Assembly: GCA_964644025.1 (NCBI GenBank)
Contig: CAZXVW010000055.1
Span: 1-21,639 of the forward strand
Source: CAZXVW01 sp964644025
Lineage (GTDB): Bacteria; Acidobacteriota; Terriglobia; Bryobacterales; Bryobacteraceae
Length of the DNA: 21,639 nt
Reading direction: 5' to 3'
Below, piece by piece: positions 1 to 7,191 of the stretch. Below the pieces are notes generated by a model. It saw only the letters and a program-made list of their open reading frames with translations, did not search any database and was not told where the DNA came from. The translations under genes and the position numbers were made by a program. The stretch's first letter is position 1, and each line of letters starts with the position of its first letter.

Positions 1-4
1 AGCC

Positions 5-220
5 CTAATGTACCGCCGCCGCGATAATGATACCGGCGGCCAGCGAAACCAGGCCCACCAGCAGTGCCAGCGCCACGTTCTGTTTCTCAATGATTTCCTC
101 GCGGAAGCTGTCGACGGCGACCCTGGCGAAGTAGCGGAACACCAGGCTGAAAACCACCAGCCCGAGCAGCAGGAACACCGCGGCGCCGACGATGCCGCCG
201 AAGCTCAGATAAAGATCCAT
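5..220 (-). CDS. DUF350 (UPF0719-like) small membrane protein
   Basis: A 71-residue protein with two hydrophobic segments, about residues 8-28 and 48-70, separated by a charged stretch (RYFARVAVDSFREEIIEK). This two-helix hairpin with a short charged linker is typical of a single DUF350 unit, an inner-membrane family of unknown function. The ATG at 220 has a strong Shine-Dalgarno, GGGAGG, seven bases upstream, and the TAG stop lies at 5-7, so the gene is complete. It diverges from rpsU across about 165 bp. Family assignment is by pattern and no biochemical role can be stated. Confidence 0.75.
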   Translation of the reverse strand: MDLYLSFGGIVGAAVFLLLGLVVFSLVFRYFARVAVDSFREEIIEKQNVALALLVGLVSLAAGIIIAAAVH

Positions 221-254
221 GGTGAAGCCTCCCGACCGGCGGCTTTTGGCCGCC

Positions 255-284
255 TTGAGTTTGATGGGCGGAAACCTCTATCAT
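255..284 (+). promoter_or_regulatory. Probable sigma70-type promoter for rpsU
   Basis: TTGAGT at 255-260 and TATCAT at 279-284 are separated by 18 bp. This predicts a start near 291 and a leader of about 95 nt before the TTG of rpsU. The same AT-rich box reads TATGAT on the minus strand, but no matching -35 for the divergent DUF350 gene was seen. Confidence 0.4.
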
Positions 285-385
285 AGTGAAGAGCCTTCTC
301 GCACCTGAAACGATCCGGTTCACGTTCGAGAACAAGAGAAAGGACACCGGTAATTGTTGTCCGCCGAGAGGGGGTGAGTTAGCAT

Positions 386-583
386 TTGGCAGAAGTAACC
401 ATTCAGGACGGAGAGACGTTGGAAAGCGCCCTGCGCCGCTTCAAGCGAAAGGTGCAGCAGGAAGATATCATCAAGGAGATCAAACGTCACTCTTACTACC
501 TGAAACCCGGCGAGAAAAAGCGTGTAAAACAGGCCCTCGCCCGGAAGCGCAACCGGAAGAAGCGCTCCCGGGAGATGGACTGA
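386..583 (+). CDS. rpsU: Small ribosomal subunit protein bS21
   Basis: A 65-residue, very basic protein. The order ESALRRFKRKV near residues 13-23, then HSYYLKPGEKKR and a C-terminal run rich in Lys and Arg is the bS21 pattern. bS21 sits on the 30S platform near the 3' end of 16S rRNA and assists translation initiation. The start is TTG; no in-frame ATG precedes the conserved N-terminus, and GGGGGTGA about nine bases upstream closely matches the anti-Shine-Dalgarno complement. Length is normal for bacterial bS21. The gene is monocistronic, with its own promoter upstream and a hairpin terminator 30 bp downstream. Confidence 0.95.
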   Translation: MAEVTIQDGETLESALRRFKRKVQQEDIIKEIKRHSYYLKPGEKKRVKQALARKRNRKKRSREMD

Positions 584-613
584 ACCTCGCCACGGATCAG
601 AAACCGGGCGCCT

Positions 614-639
614 GGCGCTCCTTTACTGGAGCGCCTTTT
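614..639 (+). terminator. Rho-independent terminator of rpsU
   Basis: GGCGCTCC (614-621), loop TTTACT, GGAGCGCC (628-635), then TTTT (636-639): a perfect 8-bp stem with a short U tract in the plus direction. The loop contains the stop codon of the convergent gene and the stem encodes its last residues. On the minus strand the stem is not followed by Ts, so it should terminate mainly rpsU transcripts. Confidence 0.8.
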
Positions 640-1630
640 CCATCTCGCTTCTCACTTGTTTGAACCCGGCCGGCTGCGTATCCACCAGGGAGGGGTCCAC
701 CGGCGCGCTGGAGAATCCGCTGAAGGTGATCGTCATCTCCATGAGCGGGCCGCCGCCACCCGGCCCGGCCGCCGGTTCCGGCTCCGGCTCCTTCTTCTTT
801 TTCCGGCGGCCAAAGCCTCCGAAACCGCCCAGGCCGCCAAGCCCCTTGGCGATGGAGCCAGTCACCGACTTGGGTTTCTGCTGCTGGCCGGCGGCCGGTT
901 CCGCCGACAGGTCCCCGTAACCGGTCCGGATCACCTGGAGCACCGGCATACCGTCCAGCTTGGCGGCTTCTTCCCAGACCCGGCTCAGGCCCTCAACGGG
1001 ACCCTGGCCTCCCAGCAGCGGACCCAGGCCCGCGCTCGGCGCCCAGTGGAGCTTCTGGGCCAGGCGCTGGTAGAAGTCGCGCACCTCCTGGTAGCCCGGT
1101 TCGACGGGAGCAATCCAGGACTTGACCAGCATGTTCATCACGCCCGTCTGACCGGTTTGAGGATTCCGGCCCTGGATCTGCATGTTGAAATCGATCTCCC
1201 GCGCCTGGCGCCCGTTGATGTTCCGGGTGTTGCCGGTGTCGTGAACCGACACCTTGACCTGGGGTCGTTCTGCGGCTGGCTTGTCCGCGGCGGCCTTGGC
1301 GCTCATCTGGTCCAGGAATTGGCGCATCTCGTCGAAGGTGACCACGCTGTATTGTTTCTTCTTCGGATAAACCGTGGTGATTGTTTGCGCCTTCAGGTCC
1401 GTGATCGAGATTACATCATCCTGAATCTGGGCCATGCGGTCGCCTTTGACCACTACCCGGCTGCGGATCGGCTGGCGCGCCTTTTTCGAGAAAACGCCGG
1501 CCATCCTCATCGCCCTCTGCATCGTGCCGCCGGTAATCTCCGTTGTCTGCTCGTAGCGGAAGTCAGCCCGCAGACCGGCCGCTCCAGCACACAGAATCAG
1601 CAAAACAGGTATCGTCGTCCTTCTCATCAT
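623..1630 (-). CDS. Secreted protein of unknown function (DUF4412-like)
   Basis: A 335-residue protein with an N-terminal signal peptide (RRTTIPVLLILCAGAAGLRA, cleavage near residue 22), so it is probably periplasmic or surface exposed. The body has alternating beta-like segments such as SRVVVKGDRMAQ and DDVISITDLKAQTITTVYPKKKQYSVVTFDEM, a pattern seen in DUF4412-type secreted proteins. Near residues 262-296 a low-complexity Gly/Phe stretch runs into RRKKKKEPEPEP and a Gly-rich segment. GGGAGAAGG precedes two adjacent ATGs; the second (1627) has better spacing. The gene converges on rpsU and its stop lies in the rpsU terminator loop. No enzyme motif is recognised and the family call is tentative. 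Confidence 0.65.
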   Translation of the reverse strand: MMRRTTIPVLLILCAGAAGLRADFRYEQTTEITGGTMQRAMRMAGVFSKKARQPIRSRVVVKGDRMAQIQDDVISITDLKAQTITTVYPKKKQYSVVTFDEMRQFLDQMSAKAAADKPAAERPQVKVSVHDTGNTRNINGRQAREIDFNMQIQGRNPQTGQTGVMNMLVKSWIAPVEPGYQEVRDFYQRLAQKLHWAPSAGLGPLLGGQGPVEGLSRVWEEAAKLDGMPVLQVIRTGYGDLSAEPAAGQQQKPKSVTGSIAKGLGGLGGFGGFGRRKKKKEPEPEPAAGPGGGGPLMEMTITFSGFSSAPVDPSLVDTQPAGFKQVRSEMEKALQ

Positions 1631-1766
1631 CCTTCTCCCGGTCTCGGTTGTCCTTTCCCCCTCAGCTTATCGCAACAACGGCAGACGTGGCCGGCTGCTG
1701 TACAATGGCGTCTTAGGCCGGCGGCCGCGGAGGCGCCGGCAGGCCGGCCCGCGGCCAGGAGGAATC

Positions 1767-2525
1767 ATGCCGGACAAAGCACCCAGCGGAAAAATCGCCC
1801 TGATCACCGGCGCCAGTAAAGGCTTGGGCAAGGCCATGGCGCTCGCCCTTGGCGAGGCCGGCGCGCGCCTGGCGCTAGTCGCCCGGGACCTGAACCGGCT
1901 CAACGAAACCGCCGAAGCCGTGCGCGCGACCGGCGCCGAGGCGGAAGTCTACCAGACCGACGTCACCGGCGAGGAACAGGTGCTGGCGCTGGAGAAGGCG
2001 GTAATTGGGCGCTTCGGCCGGGTGGATATTCTCATCAACAACGCGGGCATCAACATCCGCAAGTCACTCGCCGAACTGACGCTGGAAGACTGGCGTCTGG
2101 TAATGGACACCAACCTCACGAGTGTGTTCTTGCTATGCCGGGCTTTCGTGCCACACATGAAAGGCCGCGGCTACGGGCGGATCATCAATCTCACTTCGAT
2201 CATGAGCTGGGTCGGGCTGCCCGGGCGCGTGGCGTACTCGGCCAGCAAGACGGGTCTACTGGGCCTGACGCGCTGTCTGGCGCTGGAGTTGGCCGAAGAG
2301 GGCATCACGGTGGTCGGCATCAGCCCGGGCCCCTTCGCCACGGAGATGAACGCGCCGCTGATCCGGGACCCGGAGATCAACGCGCAGTTCATGGCCCGCA
2401 TCCCGGTGAAGCGCTGGGGGCGGGTTGAGGAGATCGGCAAGCTGGCTGTCTATCTCTGCACGGAGGAGGCGGGCTTCATCACCGGCACCGACATTGTCAT
2501 TGACGGGGGCTGGACCGCCCAGTGA
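1767..2525 (+). CDS. SDR-family NAD(P)-dependent oxidoreductase
   Basis: A 252-residue classical short-chain dehydrogenase/reductase. Seen: TGASKGLG (14-21) for the nucleotide loop, NNAG (91-94), Asn116, Ser144, the YSASK motif with Tyr157 and Lys161 as catalytic residues, and the SPGP segment after strand six. Arg40 after strand two hints at NADP(H) preference (inference). The family reduces or oxidises hydroxyl/keto groups of sugars, acyl chains or sugar acids; the substrate cannot be read from sequence. Start ATG is preceded by AGGAGG-like AGGAGGA with good spacing. The stop overlaps the next gene by GTGA, so translation is coupled to the Ldh-type enzyme, suggesting consecutive steps in one catabolic route. 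Confidence 0.93.
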   Translation: MPDKAPSGKIALITGASKGLGKAMALALGEAGARLALVARDLNRLNETAEAVRATGAEAEVYQTDVTGEEQVLALEKAVIGRFGRVDILINNAGINIRKSLAELTLEDWRLVMDTNLTSVFLLCRAFVPHMKGRGYGRIINLTSIMSWVGLPGRVAYSASKTGLLGLTRCLALELAEEGITVVGISPGPFATEMNAPLIRDPEINAQFMARIPVKRWGRVEEIGKLAVYLCTEEAGFITGTDIVIDGGWTAQ

Positions 2526-3568
2526 AGTCTCACTGGGTGTCGCACGAAGAGCTCGGGCGGTTCGTCGGCCGCCTGCTGGCCGCCGTGCAAGTGTCGGGAG
2601 AGAAGGCCCGGGTGGTGGCCGAGTCGCTGGTGAGCGCGAACCTGCGGGGGATCGATTCGCACGGTGTACACCTGTTGCCGTATTACGTCGAGCAGATCCG
2701 CGCCGGCAACATCGACCCACAGGCCGATGGCCACGTGGTCTCTGAAAACGGCGCCTGCCTTGTTTTCGACGGTGAGCATGGCCTCGGCCAGCACGTAGCC
2801 CACACCTGCTGCAACCACGCAGTGCGGCTGGCCCAACAGCACGGCCTTGGCATGGTTGTCGCCCGGAACTCGAACCACTTCGGTATTGCCGCCACATGGG
2901 GCCAGCGAATCTCCGGGGCTGGGATGATCGGCGTGGTGATGTCGAACGCCTCACCCTCGGTGGCTCCCTGGCAGGGCCGGGACGGGCGCGTGGGAACAAA
3001 CCCGGTCTGTGTCTCGGTGCCCAGCACCGGCGCCGGAGAATGGCTGCTCGATATGGCGACCACTACCGTTGCCATGAACAAGATCGTCCGGGCCGCCGCC
3101 AACCGGCAACCAGAGATTCCGTACGGATGGGCCATGGACGCCGAGGGCGTGCCGACCACGGATACGGAGAAGGCCCGCCAGGGCCTGTTGATGCCGCTGG
3201 GCGGCTACAAGGGCAGCGGCCTCGGCCTGATGGCCGAGATCCTTTGTGCAGTACTCAGCGGCGGCGTGATGAGCACCGCGGTCGGGGGCGTCCATATTCT
3301 CGACCGGAAGATGAACACCAGCCAGATGTTCCTGGCTATCGACGTGGCACGCTTCCTGCCCCCGGAGCAGTTTCAGCAGAGAATGGAGTATCTGATTCCG
3401 TTGATCAAGTCCTCGCGCCCGGCCAAGGGCTACAGTGAAGTGCTGGTCGCCGGTGAACCGGAGCGACGCATCGAGGCCGAGCGCCGGCGGAACGGCATTC
3501 CCGTCGATGAGGCCACCTGGCGCCGCCTGGAGGAACTGGCCGGGGAATTCCATCTCCGCTTCCCGTGA
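2522..3568 (+). CDS. Ldh-family (malate/L-lactate dehydrogenase type) oxidoreductase
   Basis: A 348-residue member of the Ldh_2 family, which includes sulfolactate, ureidoglycolate and 2,3-diketogulonate dehydrogenases and uses NAD(P) on 2-hydroxy acids. Seen: RGIDSHGV (42-49) with the conserved SHG, NSNHFG (116-121), GTNPVCVSVP, and LGGYKGSGLGLMAEIL, in the right order and at the usual family length. The GTG start overlaps the SDR stop (GTGA). The substrate is unknown; pairing with an SDR and a nearby URO-D-like gene suggests a sugar-acid or hydroxy-acid pathway, which is inference. Two inverted repeats follow the stop. Confidence 0.92.
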   Translation: MKSHWVSHEELGRFVGRLLAAVQVSGEKARVVAESLVSANLRGIDSHGVHLLPYYVEQIRAGNIDPQADGHVVSENGACLVFDGEHGLGQHVAHTCCNHAVRLAQQHGLGMVVARNSNHFGIAATWGQRISGAGMIGVVMSNASPSVAPWQGRDGRVGTNPVCVSVPSTGAGEWLLDMATTTVAMNKIVRAAANRQPEIPYGWAMDAEGVPTTDTEKARQGLLMPLGGYKGSGLGLMAEILCAVLSGGVMSTAVGGVHILDRKMNTSQMFLAIDVARFLPPEQFQQRMEYLIPLIKSSRPAKGYSEVLVAGEPERRIEAERRRNGIPVDEATWRRLEELAGEFHLRFP

Positions 3569-3569
3569 G

Positions 3570-3602
3570 CGTCTTCGGCGGCCGTCCTGCACACCGAAGA
3601 CG
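3570..3602 (+). repeat. Inverted repeat just after the Ldh gene
   Basis: CGTCTTCGG (3570-3578) and CCGAAGACG (3594-3602) form a perfect 9-bp stem with a 15-nt loop starting two bases after the Ldh stop codon. No T run follows, so it is not a standard intrinsic terminator; it may stabilise the 3' end or attenuate read-through. Confidence 0.6.
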
Positions 3603-3613
3603 GGCCGGGGGAC

Positions 3614-3665
3614 CGGGTACAATGAACAAGGAGATCGAGACCTGAGGCGGAAAGCATTGTACCCG
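3614..3665 (+). repeat. 10-bp inverted repeat between Ldh and URO-D genes
   Basis: CGGGTACAAT (3614-3623) and ATTGTACCCG (3656-3665) are perfectly complementary, with a 32-nt loop. Each arm contains TACAAT, a plausible -10 box, and the two face each other. A start codon at 3622 opens a seven-codon ORF (MNKEIET, stop 3643-3645) inside the loop. It could be an operator pair, an mRNA hairpin or facing promoters. Confidence 0.6.
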
Positions 3666-3715
3666 CCGGTTGCCCTCCTGATGCTGAGCGGCGACAGGCG
3701 CCGCTGACTGAGGAT

Positions 3716-4846
3716 ATGACGCACCGCGAACGCGTTCTTGCCGCGGTCCGGCGCCAGCCGCCGGACCACCAGCCAGTCGACCTGGGCTCGACGCTGGCCA
3801 CCACGCTCACCGCGGGCGCCCAGCAGCGCCTCCGCGCTCACCTGGGTCTGCCCGCCGCGGCGCCGGCTGCAGTGCTGCTGAAGCGCTCCCAGACGGTTGT
3901 TCCCGACCAGGCCATTCTCGAGCGCTTCGACATCGACACGCGGGCCGTGCTGCTGGGCGCCGCCGAACGCCGCCCGGACCGGCCCCTGAACGGTGACGGC
4001 TTTATTGACGAGTGGCAGGTCACCTGGACCCGGCCCGCCGGCGGCCACTACCTCAGCACCGACGGCCCGTTTTATCACCTGGCCGAGCCCAGCGTGCGCG
4101 ACCTGGAGAATTTCGACTGGCCCGAGGCAGCGGATCCCGGGCGCTACCGGGGCCTCCGGGAGCGCGCTCGCGAACTGCACGAAGGCACCGACTGCGCCGT
4201 CGTCTTGACCCTCGGCGTGGGCCCGGTGCACCAGGCCCAGTTTCTGCGCGGTTATGGTGAGTGGCTGGAAGACCTGATTCTCCGCCCCGCCTTCGCGGGC
4301 GGCTTGCTGGATTATTGCGCCAGCTTCCTCGTCGAGGTCGCGCGCCGCGCGCTGACCGAGGCCGGCCAGTACATCGATATCGTCATGTTCGGCGATGACG
4401 TCGGCACGCAACGCGGTCCCCTGGTGAGTCCCGGCCACTATCGCCGGTTCATCAAACCGGCCCACCGGCGGATCGTCGAAGCAATCCACCGGTTCGGCAA
4501 GCCGGTCCTCTATCACACCTGCGGATCCGTAGCCGCCCTGATCCCCGATTTCATCGACATCGGCGTCGATATCCTCAACCCGATCCAGGTTTCCGCGGCC
4601 CACATGGATACCGCCGCGCTGAAACGTGACTACGGCCGCCACATCGCCTTTTGGGGCGCGGTGGACAACCAGAGCGTGCTGCCGCATGGCACCCCGGATG
4701 ACGTCCGGGCCGAGGTCCGGCGCCGTATCCGCGATCTTGCCCCCGGCGGCTACATCCTCGCCGCGGCCCACAACATTCAGGCGGACGTTCCGCCGGAGAA
4801 CATCGTGGTGATGTATGATACCGCCCGTGAATCCTCGTCTTGGTAA
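3716..4846 (+). CDS. Uroporphyrinogen decarboxylase (URO-D)-family protein
   Basis: A 376-residue TIM-barrel protein of the URO-D/MtaA superfamily. Seen: N-terminal RERVLAAVRRQPPDHQPVD, MFGDDVGTQRGPLVSP (224-239), HTCGS (267-271) where His267 and Cys269 match the zinc ligands of MtaA/MtbA-type methyltransferases, and AAHNIQADVPPENI near the end, where His352 may take the place of the third (Cys) ligand. It is therefore more likely a methyl-transfer or related C1 enzyme than the heme-pathway HemE, and no heme genes lie nearby. The actual reaction is unknown. Ribosome-binding signal is weak (GAGG two bases from ATG). Its 3' end overlaps the next gene by about 30 bp, indicating co-transcription. 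Confidence 0.85.
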   Translation: MTHRERVLAAVRRQPPDHQPVDLGSTLATTLTAGAQQRLRAHLGLPAAAPAAVLLKRSQTVVPDQAILERFDIDTRAVLLGAAERRPDRPLNGDGFIDEWQVTWTRPAGGHYLSTDGPFYHLAEPSVRDLENFDWPEAADPGRYRGLRERARELHEGTDCAVVLTLGVGPVHQAQFLRGYGEWLEDLILRPAFAGGLLDYCASFLVEVARRALTEAGQYIDIVMFGDDVGTQRGPLVSPGHYRRFIKPAHRRIVEAIHRFGKPVLYHTCGSVAALIPDFIDIGVDILNPIQVSAAHMDTAALKRDYGRHIAFWGAVDNQSVLPHGTPDDVRAEVRRRIRDLAPGGYILAAAHNIQADVPPENIVVMYDTARESSSW

Positions 4847-6263
4847 ACTCAACCCGGCCGCCTGGCTGGCGGCGGCTTTGCTGGTTCCCGCCGGTGCGGT
4901 GGGCCAGCCTGCAACCGTTCCCGGGCCGTTTGGCCTGCTCCGGCTGCCGGCCCAATATGAAAGCCACCGGATCGCGTTCCGGCAGAATATCAGCCGCACG
5001 CAAGAAACCGTTGTCGCAAAAATGGAGGGCGAGGGCTGCCTGCGGCACTTCTGGCTCACCATCGGGGGCATCCGGAACGACCCGCTCAACGGTCTGCGCC
5101 TCACCCTGCGGATTTACTTCGATGGCAACCCCGTTCCGAACGTTGAGATGCCCGTGGCCCCGTTCTTCGGAATCCACCACGGGCATGCTGCCCATTACAT
5201 CAACTCCCCATTTCTCCAGGTGACCAACCGCAGCGGCTTCAACAGCTATTTCCCGATGCCTTACAGCAAGGGAATGAAGATCACGCTGAGCAACGAAGGG
5301 GAATCGGAAATTATGGTCTGGTTCCAGGCCGACTACCACCGCTACGCTGCCGGGTCGCTAACCGAACCGCTCCGTTTTCACGCCGCGTACCGGCGTGTGA
5401 ACCGCGCGGCCGCCTACGGGCCCCCGTATCATCTGGCGCACGGACGCGGCCGCGGCCTCATCGCCGGCATGACGCTGGGCGTCCGGGCCTTCGACCGCCG
5501 CGATCACTGGTTTCACTGCGGCGGCGACCTGGTGCTGATCGACGGAAACACCGCTCATGCCCACCTGCTCAGCGGCATCGGCGGCGAGGATTTCTTCGGC
5601 ACGGCATGGGGGCAGGAAGTCTACTCGAACCGTTCCGTCGGCACGCCGTACTACGACGAAGATCCCAAGGCCCCGCCGGATGCTCCCCGCGTGGTCTTTG
5701 CCGCCTACCGGTTCTTCGACCGCGACCCGATAGCTTTCACTGACTCGTTCAGCTACAACTTCGGTTCGCTGGCCAACGACATGTCGAGCGTCCTGTACTG
5801 GTACCAGGAGGGCGCCGCGCTGCCGGTGGCGAANNNNNNNNNNNNNNNNNNNNNNNNNNNNNNNNNNNNNNNNNNNNNNNNNNNNNNNNNNNNNNNNNNN
5901 NNNNNNNNNNNNNNNNNNNNNNNNNNNNNNNNNTCGGTCTTCCAGTTCGTGGACCTGACGCCGCATTTCCGCCCGCGCATGCCGACCAACGGCGGCTTCC
6001 CGGTCAACACGAGCGCATACGCAACCACGGTGCTTAAGTCCGCCCGCGCGCGCACGGCGCGCATCCGTGTCGGGCATGATGACTGGTTCAAGCTTTGGGT
6101 GAACGGCAAGCTCGTCTACGAGGGTCCCGAGCTGAATGGATTTCAGACGCGCGAAGTCGAAGCGCCGCTCGAAGCCGGCGAGAACCGGGTCCTGGTGAAG
6201 GCCGCAAACCGGGAGAACGCTAATTTCCGCGCCTGGGTGTTCTTGCTGGATCCAGAACCGTAA
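4815..6263 (+). CDS. Secreted DUF2961 (GH172-like) protein, interrupted by assembly gap
   Basis: The N-terminus has a signal-peptide-like stretch (WLAAALLVPAGAVGQ). Residues about 36-320 match DUF2961, the family containing GH172 alpha-D-fructofuranosidases and difructose-dianhydride enzymes: EGEGCLRHFWLTIGG, a MPVAPFFG segment and GIGGEDFFGTAWG, where Glu258 corresponds to the conserved GTGTEDYF glutamate. The acidic residue usually seen upstream (WEGDGE-type) appears here as HCGGD, so activity is uncertain. After a 100-N gap a second domain (DDWFKLWVNGKLVYEG...GENRVLVKAANR) resembles a beta-sandwich carbohydrate-binding module. Frame is kept across the gap only because the placeholder is 100 N; true length is unknown. 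A GTG at 4827 is an alternative start. Probably acts outside the cytoplasm on a glycan. Confidence 0.8.
   Translation: MIPPVNPRLGKLNPAAWLAAALLVPAGAVGQPATVPGPFGLLRLPAQYESHRIAFRQNISRTQETVVAKMEGEGCLRHFWLTIGGIRNDPLNGLRLTLRIYFDGNPVPNVEMPVAPFFGIHHGHAAHYINSPFLQVTNRSGFNSYFPMPYSKGMKITLSNEGESEIMVWFQADYHRYAAGSLTEPLRFHAAYRRVNRAAAYGPPYHLAHGRGRGLIAGMTLGVRAFDRRDHWFHCGGDLVLIDGNTAHAHLLSGIGGEDFFGTAWGQEVYSNRSVGTPYYDEDPKAPPDAPRVVFAAYRFFDRDPIAFTDSFSYNFGSLANDMSSVLYWYQEGAALPVAXXXXXXXXXXXXXXXXXXXXXXXXXXXXXXXXXXSVFQFVDLTPHFRPRMPTNGGFPVNTSAYATTVLKSARARTARIRVGHDDWFKLWVNGKLVYEGPELNGFQTREVEAPLEAGENRVLVKAANRENANFRAWVFLLDPEP
5834..5933. other. Assembly gap (100 N)
   Basis: Exactly 100 N, the usual placeholder for a scaffold gap of unknown size. 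It lies inside the DUF2961 gene, between the catalytic-type domain and the C-terminal module, so neither the protein length nor continuity is established. Confidence 0.99.
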
Positions 6264-6319
6264 GCGGTGCCCGCCCATCATCGTGCGCTGCCGGACGGCG
6301 GCTTCCGCGCCACCGGGCC

Positions 6320-6994
6320 TCACACCGCCTCGGGTTGTGTCGCGTCGGCGCCGGCTGGTGGCCGGGAGGTCTTCTTCTTGTTCTTGTTCGGCTCGCTCGG
6401 TTTGCCGCGTCCCTTTCCGGGAACCTTCAACGCTGGCAGGGGCTTGCCATGCAGTTGGGCGGCGCTGCGCCGGAAAAGGTCCTGGGCCGCGCGATTGGAG
6501 ATGCAGACCTTGCCGGTCTCGTCTAGCCCGATGATGGCCACCGGGCTCGCCTGAATCAGCCGGCCGAGCATCCTCTCCTCCACCGCGCCGGGGGAGGTGC
6601 TCCCGGACTGGTCCGCTTCCCCTTCCTGCATTCCGGCGAGAATCCGCGACACGGCGCCCTTATCAAGCTGGGCCACCGGCGGTTCGGCCGCCTGCGAGAG
6701 CCGCAGTTGCACCCGGGCAATCTGGTGGCTGGTGGTTTCCGAGCGCAGGAACAGCAGCGACGCTAAGTACAGAGCCGCAACCACCAGGTCCGCCAGAGCG
6801 ACGTTGACGTCGCTCACGGGCAGCGTGAGCATCCCCGTTTCTCCGAGCACCCGCAGGCCCAAGAACACCGAAGCGAATCCGATTATGCCAAACAGAAACC
6901 GGGCGCGGTGTTCACTGACGGTGGGCAACAGAGCGAGGATCCAGCCCACGGTGACGAGCACGAAGCAGATGGTGAGGGACACAATCAGATTCAT
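6320..6994 (-). CDS. Membrane protein with truncated PAS domain
   Basis: A 224-residue protein from ATG at 6994, chosen because GGGAGAA lies six bases upstream; a TTG at 7009 would add five residues but overlaps that ribosome site. Three hydrophobic segments (about 3-24, 32-52 and 66-84) are followed by a linker and the start of a PAS domain (about 144-188: LIQASPVAIIGLDETGKVCISNRAAQDLF). The PAS ends after about 45 residues and is replaced by a Lys/Pro-rich tail (KGRGKPSEPNKNKKK). No histidine kinase, GGDEF or other output domain follows, and only 56 bp separate it from the neighbouring gene. A sensory accessory role is possible but unproven. Confidence 0.75.
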   Translation of the reverse strand: MNLIVSLTICFVLVTVGWILALLPTVSEHRARFLFGIIGFASVFLGLRVLGETGMLTLPVSDVNVALADLVVAALYLASLLFLRSETTSHQIARVQLRLSQAAEPPVAQLDKGAVSRILAGMQEGEADQSGSTSPGAVEERMLGRLIQASPVAIIGLDETGKVCISNRAAQDLFRRSAAQLHGKPLPALKVPGKGRGKPSEPNKNKKKTSRPPAGADATQPEAV

Positions 6995-7097
6995 GCTGAT
7001 TTCTCCCAACTCGCAGTGGACACGGCCTCAACCGCGCCTTGCCACAACAATAGAAACACAGAATCCTATCGGTATATCGACAGAAACGCTCACTCGC

Positions 7098-7125
7098 GTT
7101 ATAGTTGGAGGGAACTTTTCGGCAA
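7098..7125 (-). promoter_or_regulatory. Possible promoter of the PAS membrane protein
   Basis: On the minus strand TTGCCG (7125-7120) and TATAAC (7103-7098) are 16 bp apart, predicting a leader of about 95 nt before the ATG at 6994. The 7010-7191 interval holds nothing else I recognise. Confidence 0.35.
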
Positions 7126-7191
7126 TGATGTGAGTGGGGCGCGCTGGTCCAGCCCTAGGCCTATCGCCTGGGAACGTCTGCCGGTTTCCTG

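Noticed and set aside
3716..4846. Heme biosynthesis HemE
   Set aside because: The HTCG zinc-type motif and the catabolic context point to the URO-D/methyltransferase relatives, and no heme gene is nearby.
2951..5104. A 717-codon open frame on the minus strand across the Ldh and URO-D genes
   Set aside because: It spans two recognised genes and their intergenic repeats, and shows no motif or ribosome site.
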